Part shown: one piece after another, positions 43,154 to 53,039 of the stretch
How the letters are laid out: each line of letters starts with the position of its first letter
Numbering within the stretch: the stretch's first letter is position 1
Source of the DNA: Virgibacillus_O xinjiangensis
GTDB taxonomy: Bacteria > Bacillota > Bacilli > Bacillales > Amphibacillaceae
DNA: 64,000 nucleotides
Assembly (NCBI RefSeq): GCF_042643145.1
Contig: NZ_JBHRSA010000004.1
Span: forward strand, 1 to 64,000
Direction of reading: 5' to 3'
The notes under the pieces: model-generated
The model's database searches: none
What the model saw: only the letters and a program-made list of their open reading frames with translations
Told to the model about the DNA's origin: nothing
Program-made: the position numbers and the translations under genes

Positions 43154-44296
43154 GTGAATTTTGAACTGACAAAGGAACAATCCATGGTGCAAAAAGTGGT
43201 TAGGGAGTTCGCCGACGAGATTATACGTCCCAGGGCACAAGAAATTGACAAAGAGGCTAGATTCCCGGCAGACATTTTCAAGCAAATGGGCGATTTGGGT
43301 CTGCTGGGAATTCCTTTCCCTGAAAAATATGGTGGTTCGGGGGGAGGCACCCTGTCCTATGCACTTGCGGTAGAGGAAATCGGACGAGTATGCGGAAGTA
43401 CTGGCCTGAGCTATGCCGCAGCCGTTTCATTAGGTGCAAGTCCCATCTATTATTTTGGATCTGAAGAACAAAAACAAACATTTCTGGTTCCTATGGCTCA
43501 AGGGAAAACCCTTGGTGCTTTTGGTCTGACAGAACCAAATGCTGGTTCAGATGCGGGCGGAACTAAAACGACAGCAGTGGTGGAGGGTGAAAATTACCTG
43601 ATTAACGGTGAAAAATGTTTCATCACCAATGCTGGATATTCTGAGCAGGTGATTGTAACAGCTGTTACTGGTAAAGATAGAAAAGGGAAGAAGACGATTT
43701 CGTCCATTATCGTACCAAGTGATACTGCAGGAATCCAGATTACAAGCAACTATGATAAAATGGGTGTCCGTGGTTCGGATACGGCACAAATCATCCTGGA
43801 AAATGTAAGCGTTTCACAAAAAAACCTCCTTGGACAGCCGGATCAAGGTTTCTCGCAATTTCTAAAAACCTTGGATGGCGGTAGAATATCCATAGGCGCA
43901 CTTGGTTTGGGAATCGCCCAGGCATCTCTGGATAAGTCATTAGCCTATGCTAAAGAGAGGGAGCAGTTCGGGAGTAATATTTCCAATTTTCAATCCATTC
44001 AGTTCAAATTGGCGGATATGGCAATGGAAATAGAATTGGCACGTAATATGGTATATAAAGCTGCATGGTTGAAAGATAAGGAGAAAGACTTCAGCAAGGA
44101 AGCTGCTTTTGCGAAACTGTATGCGACCGAAACAGCTTTCCGGGCGGCAAACCAAGCTGTACAAATCCACGGTGGCTATGGTTATATGCGGGAATATGAG
44201 GTTGAAAGATATTTAAGAGATGCCAAATTGCTGGAGATTGGTGAAGGGACTTCAGAGATTCAGAGACTTGTTATTGCGCGGCACCTCGGCTGTTGA
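43154..44296 (+). CDS. Acyl-CoA dehydrogenase (YngJ-like, isovaleryl-CoA dehydrogenase candidate)
   Basis: A 380-residue FAD acyl-CoA dehydrogenase: NFELTKEQSMVQKVVREFA, GAFGLTEPNAGSDAGGTKT, the DKMGVRGSDTAQIILENV strand, and QIHGGYGYMREYEVERYLRD with GEGTSEIQRLVIARHL at the C-terminus. It starts a five-gene operon that mirrors the yngJ-yngE leucine/isovalerate cluster, so isovaleryl-CoA is a likely substrate (inference). I chose GTG 43154, with GAGGAGGG 7 bases upstream; the frame is open 17 codons further. Confidence 0.92.
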   Translation: MNFELTKEQSMVQKVVREFADEIIRPRAQEIDKEARFPADIFKQMGDLGLLGIPFPEKYGGSGGGTLSYALAVEEIGRVCGSTGLSYAAAVSLGASPIYYFGSEEQKQTFLVPMAQGKTLGAFGLTEPNAGSDAGGTKTTAVVEGENYLINGEKCFITNAGYSEQVIVTAVTGKDRKGKKTISSIIVPSDTAGIQITSNYDKMGVRGSDTAQIILENVSVSQKNLLGQPDQGFSQFLKTLDGGRISIGALGLGIAQASLDKSLAYAKEREQFGSNISNFQSIQFKLADMAMEIELARNMVYKAAWLKDKEKDFSKEAAFAKLYATETAFRAANQAVQIHGGYGYMREYEVERYLRDAKLLEIGEGTSEIQRLVIARHLGC

Positions 44297-44356
44297 AAGT
44301 GAACTTAATTGGCAGGCTGCGGGCATGAAGGACAAGAATCAGGGGAGGCAATATCC

Positions 44357-45724
44357 ATGATTAAGAGACTGTTGATCGCCAACCGGGGAGAAATTGCCAG
44401 CCGTATAATCCGTACGTGCAAAGACATGGACATACACACAATTGCTGTTTATTCAGAAGCAGACCAGTACGCCCCACATGTCCGTTTAGCTGATGAAAGC
44501 TATTTAATCGGACCATCAAGGGCGGAAGAAAGCTATATGAATATGGATAAAATCATGGAGGCCGCTAAGAAATTGAAAGCAGATGCTATTCATCCAGGAT
44601 ATGGCTTCCATAGTGAAAACCCGGCATTTGCTGAAAGGTGCAGACAGGAAGGAATCATCTTTATTGGACCATCAACGGAGATCATTAGAAAGATGGGGAA
44701 TAAGTCGATATCCAGGAAACTTATGAAGAATGCAGGAGTTCCAGTACTTCCAGGATCTGAAGGGGTTTTAACCTCTGCTGCAGAAGCCGTCAGATGTGCT
44801 AATAAAATCGGCTATCCGATCATGTTGAAAGCTTCTGCAGGTGGAGGCGGAATCGGACTCCAAACCGTGAACAATGATGAAGAATTGATGCAAGCATTCG
44901 CCAGTAACTCCAAACGAGCAAAGGCGTTTTTCGGGGACGGCTCTATGTTCCTGGAGAAGAAGCTTGTTGAATCCCATCATATTGAGATACAAATTATTGC
45001 CGACTCATTCGGGAATGTTGTTCATCTGTTTGAACGGGAGTGCTCTATTCAAAGGAGGAATCAAAAAGTCCTAGAAGAAGCCCCCTCCCCATTTATTTCT
45101 GAAGAAACCCGAAGAAAAATGGGGAAAGCAGCTGTAAAGGCTGCAAAGGCATTAGGTTACGAAAATGTCGGCACATTAGAATTTTTGGTGGATGAGCAGG
45201 AGAGATTCTACTTTTTAGAAATGAACACCCGCATCCAAGTAGAACATCCAGTTACTGAAGAAATTACAGGTGTTGATCTGGTCAAGACCCAGATAGATAT
45301 AGCGAATGGAGAGAAACTCCAGTTCAGACAAGAACAGCTTCAAATTCAAGGACATGCAATCGAGACACGAATTTATGCAGAGGATCCACTTTCATTTTAT
45401 CCCTCGCCCGGTCATATAGATAGATTTCAACCGCCCCATGGAGAAAATATACGTAACGAAGTCGCTGTCACCGAAAACTATCAGGTGACACCGTTCTATG
45501 ACCCAATGATTGGGAAACTTATCGTGAAGGGGGAGACGAGAGAGGCAGCTATCGAACGATTAAAGGAAGCTCTCGACCAATATGAAATCAAAGGTATCAA
45601 GACAAATCTGCGAACGCTCCGGGAAGTTGCACAATCAGAGGCATTCATCAAAGGACAGACTACGACTTCCTTTATCGATGACCATTATCATCCCATAGCC
45701 AGAAATAAACAGGAGGGGATATGA
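44357..45724 (+). CDS. Biotin carboxylase subunit (YngHA-like)
   Basis: A 455-residue ATP-grasp biotin carboxylase: KRLLIANRGEIASRIIRTCK, the HPGYGFHSENPAFAERC motif, glycine-rich ATP loop KASAGGGGIGLQ, ECSIQRRNQKVLEEAPSP, and EMNTRIQVEHPVTEEITGVD. It carboxylates the biotin on the next protein. In this operon it probably serves 3-methylcrotonyl-CoA carboxylase, not fatty acid synthesis. ATG 44357 follows GGGGAGG. Its stop overlaps the ribosome site of the biotin carrier gene. Confidence 0.95.
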   Translation: MIKRLLIANRGEIASRIIRTCKDMDIHTIAVYSEADQYAPHVRLADESYLIGPSRAEESYMNMDKIMEAAKKLKADAIHPGYGFHSENPAFAERCRQEGIIFIGPSTEIIRKMGNKSISRKLMKNAGVPVLPGSEGVLTSAAEAVRCANKIGYPIMLKASAGGGGIGLQTVNNDEELMQAFASNSKRAKAFFGDGSMFLEKKLVESHHIEIQIIADSFGNVVHLFERECSIQRRNQKVLEEAPSPFISEETRRKMGKAAVKAAKALGYENVGTLEFLVDEQERFYFLEMNTRIQVEHPVTEEITGVDLVKTQIDIANGEKLQFRQEQLQIQGHAIETRIYAEDPLSFYPSPGHIDRFQPPHGENIRNEVAVTENYQVTPFYDPMIGKLIVKGETREAAIERLKEALDQYEIKGIKTNLRTLREVAQSEAFIKGQTTTSFIDDHYHPIARNKQEGI

Positions 45725-45943
45725 ATGCAGTTGCTGAAAGCTAGTATGGCCGGCAATGTCTGGAAAATAACTGTCGGCATCGGAGACACTGTGGAGGAAG
45801 ATCAGGATATCGTCATCCTCGAATCCATGAAAATGGAAATACCTCTGACAGCGGAAGAGGATGGGATTGTCAAGGAGATTAAAGTGAACGAAGGGGATTT
45901 TGTAAACGAAGGCGATATCTTAATTGTCATCGAGCCAGGGTAG
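45725..45943 (+). CDS. Biotin carrier protein (YngHB-like)
   Basis: A 72-residue biotinyl domain: MAGNVWKITVGIGDTVEEDQ, the biotinylation motif ESMKMEIPL (lysine in MKM) and DFVNEGDILIVIEPG. It is the shortest type of carrier, with no extra domain. It starts immediately after the biotin carboxylase stop and hands CO2 from that subunit to the carboxyltransferase encoded downstream. Confidence 0.95.
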   Translation: MQLLKASMAGNVWKITVGIGDTVEEDQDIVILESMKMEIPLTAEEDGIVKEIKVNEGDFVNEGDILIVIEPG

Positions 45944-46005
45944 AAGCTGATTATCAAATGCACATTTAAAACGGGTTCATCATTCTACAGGAGAAGGAGG
46001 ATATA

Positions 46006-46785
46006 ATGGCTTTAGTCGAGTGGAAAGTGACGGAAGCGCATATCGCCCGGATCACCTTGAACAGACCGAAAGCAGCAAATTCTTTGTCGACTGAACTGTT
46101 GGATGAGATGAACGAAGTAATCTGTCAAATCAACAGAGATTCCCGAGTATACTGTACAATTATCACGGGTGCAGGTCAGAAGGCCTTTTGTGCAGGAGCT
46201 GACCTTAAAGAAAGAAGCGGAATGTCAGAACAAGAAGTTATTCAAACGGTCAGCTATATCTGTGAAACCATTGGGAATGTGGAAAAAATGAGAATGCCGG
46301 TCATAGCTGCAATGAATGGTGCCTCTTACGGAGGAGGGTTGGAACTTGCACTTGCCTGTGATATCCGATTAGCATCATCAGAAGCCAAAATGGGACTGAC
46401 CGAAACTTCCTTGGCAATTATTCCAGGTGCAGGAGGCACCCAGCGCCTGCCACGGTTGATAGGTATTGGGCAGGCCAAACGTCTGATTTATACAGCCAAA
46501 CCGGTTACTGCTCTTGAAGCACTCAAACTGGGATTGATTGAGCAAGTGACAGAACCGAGTAATCTATTAGAGTCAGCAGGAACCCTTGCTGCTTCCATCG
46601 CTGAAAATGGCCCAATCGCTGTCAGCGAGGCTAAAACAGCCATTAATCACGGGATGCAGACAGACATCTCTACCGGTTTGGCAATAGAACATTTGAGCTA
46701 TAAAGGAACGCTGTATTCTTCAGACCGACGCGAGGGGTTAAAGGCATTCCACGAGAAGAGGAAGCCGGTTTATAAAGGAGAATAA
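46006..46785 (+). CDS. Enoyl-CoA hydratase (YngF-like, methylglutaconyl-CoA hydratase candidate)
   Basis: A 259-residue crotonase-fold hydratase: ITLNRPKAANSLSTELLDEM, oxyanion-hole stretches GAGQKAFCAGADLKERSGM and GASYGGGLELALACDIRLAS, and SLAIIPGAGGTQRLPRLIG with the catalytic Glu region. In the operon it most likely hydrates 3-methylglutaconyl-CoA to HMG-CoA. RBS GAAGGAGG is 4 bases before the ATG. HMG-CoA lyase, which normally follows in this pathway, is not encoded nearby. Confidence 0.93.
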   Translation: MALVEWKVTEAHIARITLNRPKAANSLSTELLDEMNEVICQINRDSRVYCTIITGAGQKAFCAGADLKERSGMSEQEVIQTVSYICETIGNVEKMRMPVIAAMNGASYGGGLELALACDIRLASSEAKMGLTETSLAIIPGAGGTQRLPRLIGIGQAKRLIYTAKPVTALEALKLGLIEQVTEPSNLLESAGTLAASIAENGPIAVSEAKTAINHGMQTDISTGLAIEHLSYKGTLYSSDRREGLKAFHEKRKPVYKGE

Positions 46786-46802
46786 TGGCAGGAGGTCATT
46801 CC

Positions 46803-48332
46803 ATGAAATATATTGACGATCTGCAAAAGAGGACAGATGAAATCAAACAAGGCGGACGGGAAAAATACCATGAGAAAAATAAAAAGCAGGGAAAGCTTTT
46901 TGTTCGAGAGAGATTAGAACTGCTCCTTGATGAAGGATTGGATATAGAAGATGCTTTTTTTGCAAACTGTCTGGATGAGTCCCTTCCTGCCGATGGTGTA
47001 GTTACTGGTATTGGCACAGTGAACGGTCAGTCCGTCTGTGTTATGGCAAATGATTCTACCGTTAAAGCAGGATCCTGGGGGGAAAAAACGGTCGAGAAAA
47101 TACTGCGTATCCAGGAGACCGCCATGAAACTCGAACTCCCAATACTTTATTTGGTGGATTCGGCCGGGGCACGAATCACAGACCAAATAGAAATGTTTCC
47201 TGGCAGAAGAGGGGCGGGCCGGATTTTCCATAATCAAATAAAACTCTCAGGGAGAGTACCGCAGGTCTGTCTGTTGTTCGGCCCCTCTGCTGCAGGAGGA
47301 GCGTATATCCCTGCTTTTTGTGATGTAGTGATAATGGTGGACGGGAATGCTTCCATGTATCTCGGTTCTCCAAGAATGGCAGAAAAAGTAATCGGGGAAA
47401 AAGTGAGCCTGGAAGAAATGGGCGGAGCGAGAATGCATGCAACTGTTTCTGGAGTAGGTGACGTTCTTGTAAAGAATGAGAGAGAAGCAATTAACTATGC
47501 ACGCAGATATTTATCGTATTTTCCTGCCAACTTCCGGGAGAAACCTCTGGACGTTGCCACAAAAGGCATTAAGGACATAAGCGGAAGCATTGCCGATCTG
47601 ATTCCGGAAAACCCAAATGCACCATTCAATATGTATCATTTGATCGATCATCTCATCGATGATGAGAGTTTCTGTGAAGTAAAGAAAAAGTTCGCCAAAG
47701 AAATTATCACCGGTTTTGCTAGAATAAATGGGAAGTCAGTAGGCGTCATCGCAAACCAACCTAAAGTAAAAGGGGGCGTATTGTTTCCAGATTCTGCCGA
47801 TAAAGCAGCAAAATTCATCCAACTCTGTGATGCCTTTCATATACCGCTATTATTTCTGGCTGATATTCCTGGATTTATGATTGGCACGCACGTCGAACGA
47901 GCGGGCATTATCCGGCATGGTGCCAAAATGATTGCAGCTATGAGTGAGGCCACCGTTCCAAAAATTTCCGTTATTGTGCGCAAAGCTTTCGGGGCTGGTT
48001 TGTATGCAATGGCTGGACCTGCTTTTGAGCCTGATTGCTGTATAGCCCTGCCCTCAGCCCAGATAGCTGTGATGGGGCCTGAAGCGGCCGTTAACGCCGT
48101 ATATGCCAATAAAATTGCCGAACTGCCAAATGAAGAACGCGAGGCATTTGTCCGAGAAAAACAGGAAGAATATAAGAATAATATAGATGTGTACCGGCTG
48201 GCATCGGAAATGGTGATTGATGCTGTTGTACAGCCTTCTGCATTAAGAAAAGAATTAATCATGCGTTTCGAGGAGTATAAGAGAAAGGATGTCCAATTCA
48301 CGGAAAGAAAACATGGGGTATATCCGGTTTAG
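46803..48332 (+). CDS. Acyl-CoA carboxylase carboxyltransferase subunit (YngE-like)
   Basis: A 509-residue carboxyltransferase of the propionyl/methylcrotonyl-CoA type. Seen: GKLFVRERLELLLDEGLDIE, FGPSAAGGAYIPAFCDVVIM (the methylcrotonyl-like AGGAY motif), PKVKGGVLFPDSADKAAKF, LFLADIPGFMIGTHVERAGI and KAFGAGLYAMAGPAFEPD. It completes a carboxylase with the biotin carboxylase and carrier upstream. I chose ATG 46803, with AGGAGG 7 bases upstream; the in-frame ATG 46785 lacks one. A terminator follows. Confidence 0.93.
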   Translation: MKYIDDLQKRTDEIKQGGREKYHEKNKKQGKLFVRERLELLLDEGLDIEDAFFANCLDESLPADGVVTGIGTVNGQSVCVMANDSTVKAGSWGEKTVEKILRIQETAMKLELPILYLVDSAGARITDQIEMFPGRRGAGRIFHNQIKLSGRVPQVCLLFGPSAAGGAYIPAFCDVVIMVDGNASMYLGSPRMAEKVIGEKVSLEEMGGARMHATVSGVGDVLVKNEREAINYARRYLSYFPANFREKPLDVATKGIKDISGSIADLIPENPNAPFNMYHLIDHLIDDESFCEVKKKFAKEIITGFARINGKSVGVIANQPKVKGGVLFPDSADKAAKFIQLCDAFHIPLLFLADIPGFMIGTHVERAGIIRHGAKMIAAMSEATVPKISVIVRKAFGAGLYAMAGPAFEPDCCIALPSAQIAVMGPEAAVNAVYANKIAELPNEEREAFVREKQEEYKNNIDVYRLASEMVIDAVVQPSALRKELIMRFEEYKRKDVQFTERKHGVYPV

Positions 48333-48337
48333 TTGTT

Positions 48338-48368
48338 AGCTCTGGTTGAGCCGGGGCTTGTTTTTTTG
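48338..48368 (+). terminator. Terminator of the branched-chain degradation operon
   Basis: AGCTCTGG / CCGGGGCT-type stem with G-U pairs, followed by TTGTTTTTTT. Confidence 0.65.
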
Positions 48369-48486
48369 CAGTCAACTTTATTTACTATAATATTATTATG
48401 TAAACAAAGATTTCTATTGAAGGTAGAAATACCAACAGGTTTCTCGTATAATAAAACGATAGAATATTGACAAATCAGGAAAGGAA

Positions 48487-51400
48487 ATGAAAACGTTGCC
48501 AGTTAAAGATGCTATAAGACCAAGAATCAAACTTGACCAGCTCGTGGCTTTATATAAAGTGATGAAGAACCATGGAGATCGGTTGAATGCTGAGAAAATA
48601 GGAGAACTATATGAGAAGCTGAAAAATGAAGAATTGGTCATCAGTTTTGCAGGGCATTTCTCTGCAGGCAAATCTTCTATGATCAATTATCTGCTCGGAG
48701 CTGATATTCTGCCGAAAAGTCCCATCCCGACCAGTGCCAATGTAGTTAAAATCAGTTCCGGAAAGGGAACCGCGCGGGTTTACTTTCGGCGTCATCATCC
48801 AGTGGAATATCAAGAGCCATATGATATGGACATGATCAAGGAATACTCGAAAGATAAGGATGCTATTGAACGGATTGAAATCAGCACGGCAAAAGAGCTG
48901 GTACGGCCGGGCGTATCGTTCGTCGACACTCCGGGAATTGATGCAGCAGATGATGCAGATCGGATCATGACCGAATCCTCTCTGCATTTAGTAGATGTCC
49001 TTTATTACGTCATGGATTACAACCATGTACAGTCGGAAGTGAATTTACATTTTCTGCGATCCTTACAGCAGAAAGAAATTCCATATTACGTAATCATCAA
49101 CCAGGTGGACAAACATGATGAACAGGAAATACCTTTCGAACAATTCCACACGAGTGTTACTGATACGTTCAGACAATGGGGATTGCAGCCAAGTCGAATC
49201 TATTATTCTTCCTTGTTCGATCCCAATGCTCCTCATAATGAGGTAGAGGACATTAAGACATCGGTTAAACAAGTAATGAAGAAGAAAGATTCCTTTTTTC
49301 ATATCGAACACTCCGTCAAACAAGTGGTGGCAGATCACAAGAAAGAGTTAATCAAGCGATACGAAGATCAGCTTCCCGAGGGGGAAAACGACGCAGAAAT
49401 GGGAGAGCTTGAAGAATGGGAATCCAAACTGGAGGAGACCGAGGCTGAAGCTGAACAGTTGGAAAAAGCCTTTCAACAGGAGATGCAGCAAACCTTAAAA
49501 AATGCCTATTTGATGCCTGCCGATCTTCGTGAAACGGCCAGACTCTATTTAGAGTCCCAACAAAGTGATTTTAAAATAGGTCTTTTCAATTCGAAAAAAA
49601 AGACGCAGGAAGAACGTCAGGCGAGGGCTGAAAGATTTATAGGAGCACTTAATAAAAATGCTGAAACAGCAATTCAGTGGAAACTTCGGGATAAATTCGC
49701 CCGGTTAGTAAAAGAGTATGGGGTAAATGAAAGTAATATAGACCAGACAATCCAGGAAATCACTGTTGCCTATCGTCCTGGGGATGCAGAAAGGTTGATT
49801 AAACCTGGAGCGAAAGTAACTGGAGATTATTTACTCAACTATACTAATGATGTAGGAGCAGATATCAAGAGTAAATTTAAGCAAAAGTTTTTGAAATTGC
49901 TCCCATCACTCAGGGATGCCATAGTAGAAAAGAACAGAAAAACGACTGAAGACTTGAAGCAGAAGATAGAAAAGCTGAAAAAGCAGAAACATATAGAGGA
50001 AGAACAGCATAGGCTGAAAAAGGAACTTGATGAACAATTACATCATCTGGAAGCACAGTTGCAGGCACCTGCAACCGACAGGGAGGATTGGGAGCTGATC
50101 GAAGGCACGTTGACCAGTAACCAAGAATTCCTCCAGCCGGATGAGGTGGAAGAACAACAGACTATCTCTCAAAATACACCCGACAGGGAAATGACAGACA
50201 TTAGTACAGAGAGGGATGACACACTTTCGGTGCATGATGTATTGCAGGATATAGAAAAGACAATACAAACAATCAATGGACTACCAGGATTTCAAGGTCA
50301 TATAGATGATCTGAGGAGCAAACAGAATCGATTAACCGATAGATCCTTTACCATTGCTTTATTCGGAGCATTCAGTGCCGGTAAATCATCATTTGCGAAT
50401 GCTTTACTCGGACAGCAGGCCCTGCCTGTCTCTCCCAACCCGACAACAGCAGCTGTCAACCGGATCCGCCCTGTGACGAAAGATCATCCCCATGGCACCG
50501 TCACCGTTAAAATCAAAGACCATGAGGCCATTAAAAACGATCTCCTTTTGATGACCAAGATCTTTCAGCCGGAGGATAAAAAGACAGAGGAACTGCTGGA
50601 ATGGATTGAAAAAGAGGGAATTCATCGCAACAACAAACTGGACAGTATGTATCAGTCTTATTTGACAGCAATGCTGAGGGGATATAGCCAAATAAAAGAT
50701 CGTATTGGCAACCAGGTCGACATTACATTGGATGAGTTTTCAGCCTATGTAACGGATGAAACGAAGGCTTGCTATATTGAATCAATTGATTTATACTTTG
50801 ATTCTTCCTTAACAAGACAAGGGATCACCCTAGTGGATACACCTGGAGCAGATTCTGTGAATGCAAGGCATACAAATGTCGCTTTCGACTATATTAAACA
50901 CGCAGATGCCATTTTGTATGTGACATATTACAATCATGCTCTCTCTCGTGCGGATAAAGACTTCCTAATGCAGCTGGGTAGAGTAAAAGAGGCCTTTGAA
51001 CTCGATAAAATGTTCTTTATCGTCAATGCAGCTGATTTGGCGGCAGATGAAGAAGAATTGAGCATGGTAACAAACTATGTGGAAGAGCAACTGGTAGAGT
51101 TGGGCATTCGCTTCCCAAGGCTATTCCCTGTATCAAGCAAACGCTCTTTAAAAGAAAAGCAAGATGGCACCAAGCTGAATTCGCAGATTCGTGAATTTGA
51201 AGAGAGATTTCATCAGTTCATCAGCCAAGATCTCCAACGGCTTACGATTCAATCTGCAGCTATGGATGTTTATCATGCATATCGTACACTTAACCACTAT
51301 GTAGAATCCTTAAGCTTAAATGAAAAGGAAAGAAAGGCACGTAAAGAAAAGCTTCGCTCGAATATGGAGTTAATTAATGAGACAATAAATGAATGGGATA

Positions 51401-52101
51401 CGAGCCTGGACGAGACCAAGATAGCTCAGAAAGTAGAAAAACAGATTTACTATGTACTTGAGCGGTTGTCGATCCGCTTCCATGATATGTTCAAGGAGAT
51501 GTTCAATCCTACAACCATCACAGAATCCGGCAGGAAAGCACAAGAACAACTGAAACAAAGCCTCCAAAAATTGCTGGATTACTCAGGGTATGAGCTGCTT
51601 CAAGAGGTACAGGCTGTCTCTTTAAGGATTGAATCATTCCTTCGTACTTTAGAAAAAGAGAGTCATGATTCACTTGCCAAGGATTTAGAAAAAATTGATG
51701 GGACTTTCTTTCTACCTGAAGCAGGTGAACAGGAAATAGAAACACCTTCTTATAAGCAGGCTTTCAGTCAGCTCAAGCCTGCCGAATTTAAACATATTCT
51801 GGCGGGTTATAATGGAACAAAGGCATTCTTTGTAAAGAATGAGAAAGAAATGATGAAGGACAAAATCTATCAAGAACTTGAGCCATATGCCCAACAATAC
51901 CTCGATCATAATAGAACGAAGATGGAAAAGCATTATTGCACAGCATGGAAAAACAGAGTTGATCATTTCAAACAGACAGCAAAGTCGTATGCAGAACAGC
52001 ATCTGAACAACCATTTGGAAATGATGAATGCTCCTGTAGACTTGGACCGTCTCAAGGATAAAGAAAAAGTCCTCAGGGAAATCAGCAAAAAACTTAATTA
52101 G
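48487..52101 (+). CDS. dynA: Dynamin-like protein DynA (double dynamin)
   Basis: A 1204-residue double dynamin, two GTPase units in one chain, as in B. subtilis DynA (YpbR). Unit 1: P-loop GHFSAGKSS (residues 56-64), DTPGID (about 147) and a long helical stalk with coiled coil (residues 300-360, 470-540). Unit 2: P-loop GAFSAGKSS (about 628), DTPGAD, and a second stalk. DynA tethers and fuses membranes and aids recovery from membrane damage by antibiotics and phages. Both GTPase centres look intact. RBS AGGAAAGGA precedes the ATG. Confidence 0.95.
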   Translation: MKTLPVKDAIRPRIKLDQLVALYKVMKNHGDRLNAEKIGELYEKLKNEELVISFAGHFSAGKSSMINYLLGADILPKSPIPTSANVVKISSGKGTARVYFRRHHPVEYQEPYDMDMIKEYSKDKDAIERIEISTAKELVRPGVSFVDTPGIDAADDADRIMTESSLHLVDVLYYVMDYNHVQSEVNLHFLRSLQQKEIPYYVIINQVDKHDEQEIPFEQFHTSVTDTFRQWGLQPSRIYYSSLFDPNAPHNEVEDIKTSVKQVMKKKDSFFHIEHSVKQVVADHKKELIKRYEDQLPEGENDAEMGELEEWESKLEETEAEAEQLEKAFQQEMQQTLKNAYLMPADLRETARLYLESQQSDFKIGLFNSKKKTQEERQARAERFIGALNKNAETAIQWKLRDKFARLVKEYGVNESNIDQTIQEITVAYRPGDAERLIKPGAKVTGDYLLNYTNDVGADIKSKFKQKFLKLLPSLRDAIVEKNRKTTEDLKQKIEKLKKQKHIEEEQHRLKKELDEQLHHLEAQLQAPATDREDWELIEGTLTSNQEFLQPDEVEEQQTISQNTPDREMTDISTERDDTLSVHDVLQDIEKTIQTINGLPGFQGHIDDLRSKQNRLTDRSFTIALFGAFSAGKSSFANALLGQQALPVSPNPTTAAVNRIRPVTKDHPHGTVTVKIKDHEAIKNDLLLMTKIFQPEDKKTEELLEWIEKEGIHRNNKLDSMYQSYLTAMLRGYSQIKDRIGNQVDITLDEFSAYVTDETKACYIESIDLYFDSSLTRQGITLVDTPGADSVNARHTNVAFDYIKHADAILYVTYYNHALSRADKDFLMQLGRVKEAFELDKMFFIVNAADLAADEEELSMVTNYVEEQLVELGIRFPRLFPVSSKRSLKEKQDGTKLNSQIREFEERFHQFISQDLQRLTIQSAAMDVYHAYRTLNHYVESLSLNEKERKARKEKLRSNMELINETINEWDTSLDETKIAQKVEKQIYYVLERLSIRFHDMFKEMFNPTTITESGRKAQEQLKQSLQKLLDYSGYELLQEVQAVSLRIESFLRTLEKESHDSLAKDLEKIDGTFFLPEAGEQEIETPSYKQAFSQLKPAEFKHILAGYNGTKAFFVKNEKEMMKDKIYQELEPYAQQYLDHNRTKMEKHYCTAWKNRVDHFKQTAKSYAEQHLNNHLEMMNAPVDLDRLKDKEKVLREISKKLN

Positions 52102-52116
52102 AGGTGTAGCAACAAA

Positions 52117-52980
52117 ATGGATAGACAGAAGATAATGTTAGTAGATGGAATGGCTTTATTGTTTCGGGGATTTTTTGCCACTTCCTTTCGGGGGAATTTC
52201 ATGAAAACAAGCAAAGGTATTCCTACGAATGGCGTGTATCAGTTTCTAAGATATATGTTGGATGCTGCTGACAGATTTCAGCCTACACATATGATATGCT
52301 GCTGGGATATGGGAAGCAGAACATTCCGGACGGAGTTATATGAAGGATATAAAGCGAATAGGGATGAACCACCTGTAGAACTCTTGCCACAATTTGATTT
52401 GGTTAAAGAAGTGGTTGCCTCATTCGATATGCCTAACATCGGTATAGAAAACTTTGAAGCAGACGATTGTATCGGTACATTGGCGAATATGTACAAGGAA
52501 GAGAATGATGTCCTTGTTTTGACAGGCGACCAGGATATCCTGCAGCTGGTTGATAAAGGAATACAAGTAGCGATCATGAAGAAAGGGCAGGGGAATTATG
52601 ATGTATACAGCCACGAGAATTTCTATGATAAAAAAGGCTTATTGCCCAATCAGATAGTTGATCTGAAAGCCTTAATGGGGGATCCTTCCGACAATTATCC
52701 TGGTGTAAAAGGAATTGGGGAGAAAACCGCACGGAAACTCTTGGAAGAATACACAACAATTGAAGATTTGCTTGAAAATCTTGACTCTCTTCCGAAAGGA
52801 GTCCAGTCAAAGATCCGTAATAATCTAGAAATGCTTCATCTTTCCCGAAATCTTGCTGAGATTAAATGCGATGTTCCCGTTGGTTGTGAGTTGGAATCAG
52901 CAGTCTGGCAGTATGATAAAAGAAAAGTCGAGGAAAAATTCCAGGAATTGGAATTCAGGAATCTGGAGAAACTCATATAA
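52117..52980 (+). CDS. ypcP: 5'-3' exonuclease YpcP (FEN-like)
   Basis: A 287-residue flap/5' nuclease related to the N-terminal domain of DNA polymerase I. Metal motifs: MLVDGMALLFRGFFAT, CWDMGSRTFRTELYEGYKAN, FEADDCIGTLA, TGDQDILQLV and GDPSDNYPGVKGIGEKTA with the helix-hairpin-helix. It removes RNA primers or flaps in DNA repair. It is 15 bases after dynA, as in B. subtilis (ypbR-ypcP), and ends at a strong terminator. Confidence 0.95.
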   Translation: MDRQKIMLVDGMALLFRGFFATSFRGNFMKTSKGIPTNGVYQFLRYMLDAADRFQPTHMICCWDMGSRTFRTELYEGYKANRDEPPVELLPQFDLVKEVVASFDMPNIGIENFEADDCIGTLANMYKEENDVLVLTGDQDILQLVDKGIQVAIMKKGQGNYDVYSHENFYDKKGLLPNQIVDLKALMGDPSDNYPGVKGIGEKTARKLLEEYTTIEDLLENLDSLPKGVQSKIRNNLEMLHLSRNLAEIKCDVPVGCELESAVWQYDKRKVEEKFQELEFRNLEKLI

Positions 52981-52999
52981 TTCATAAATCAAGCACTAA

Positions 53000-53028
53000 A
53001 GGTGGCCTTAACCAGGCCATCTTTTTTT
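53000..53028 (+). terminator. Terminator of the dynA-ypcP operon
   Basis: GGTGGCCT / AGGCCATC with a 5-base loop and a T7 tract. Confidence 0.88.
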
Positions 53029-53039
53029 ATTCCCTTTAA

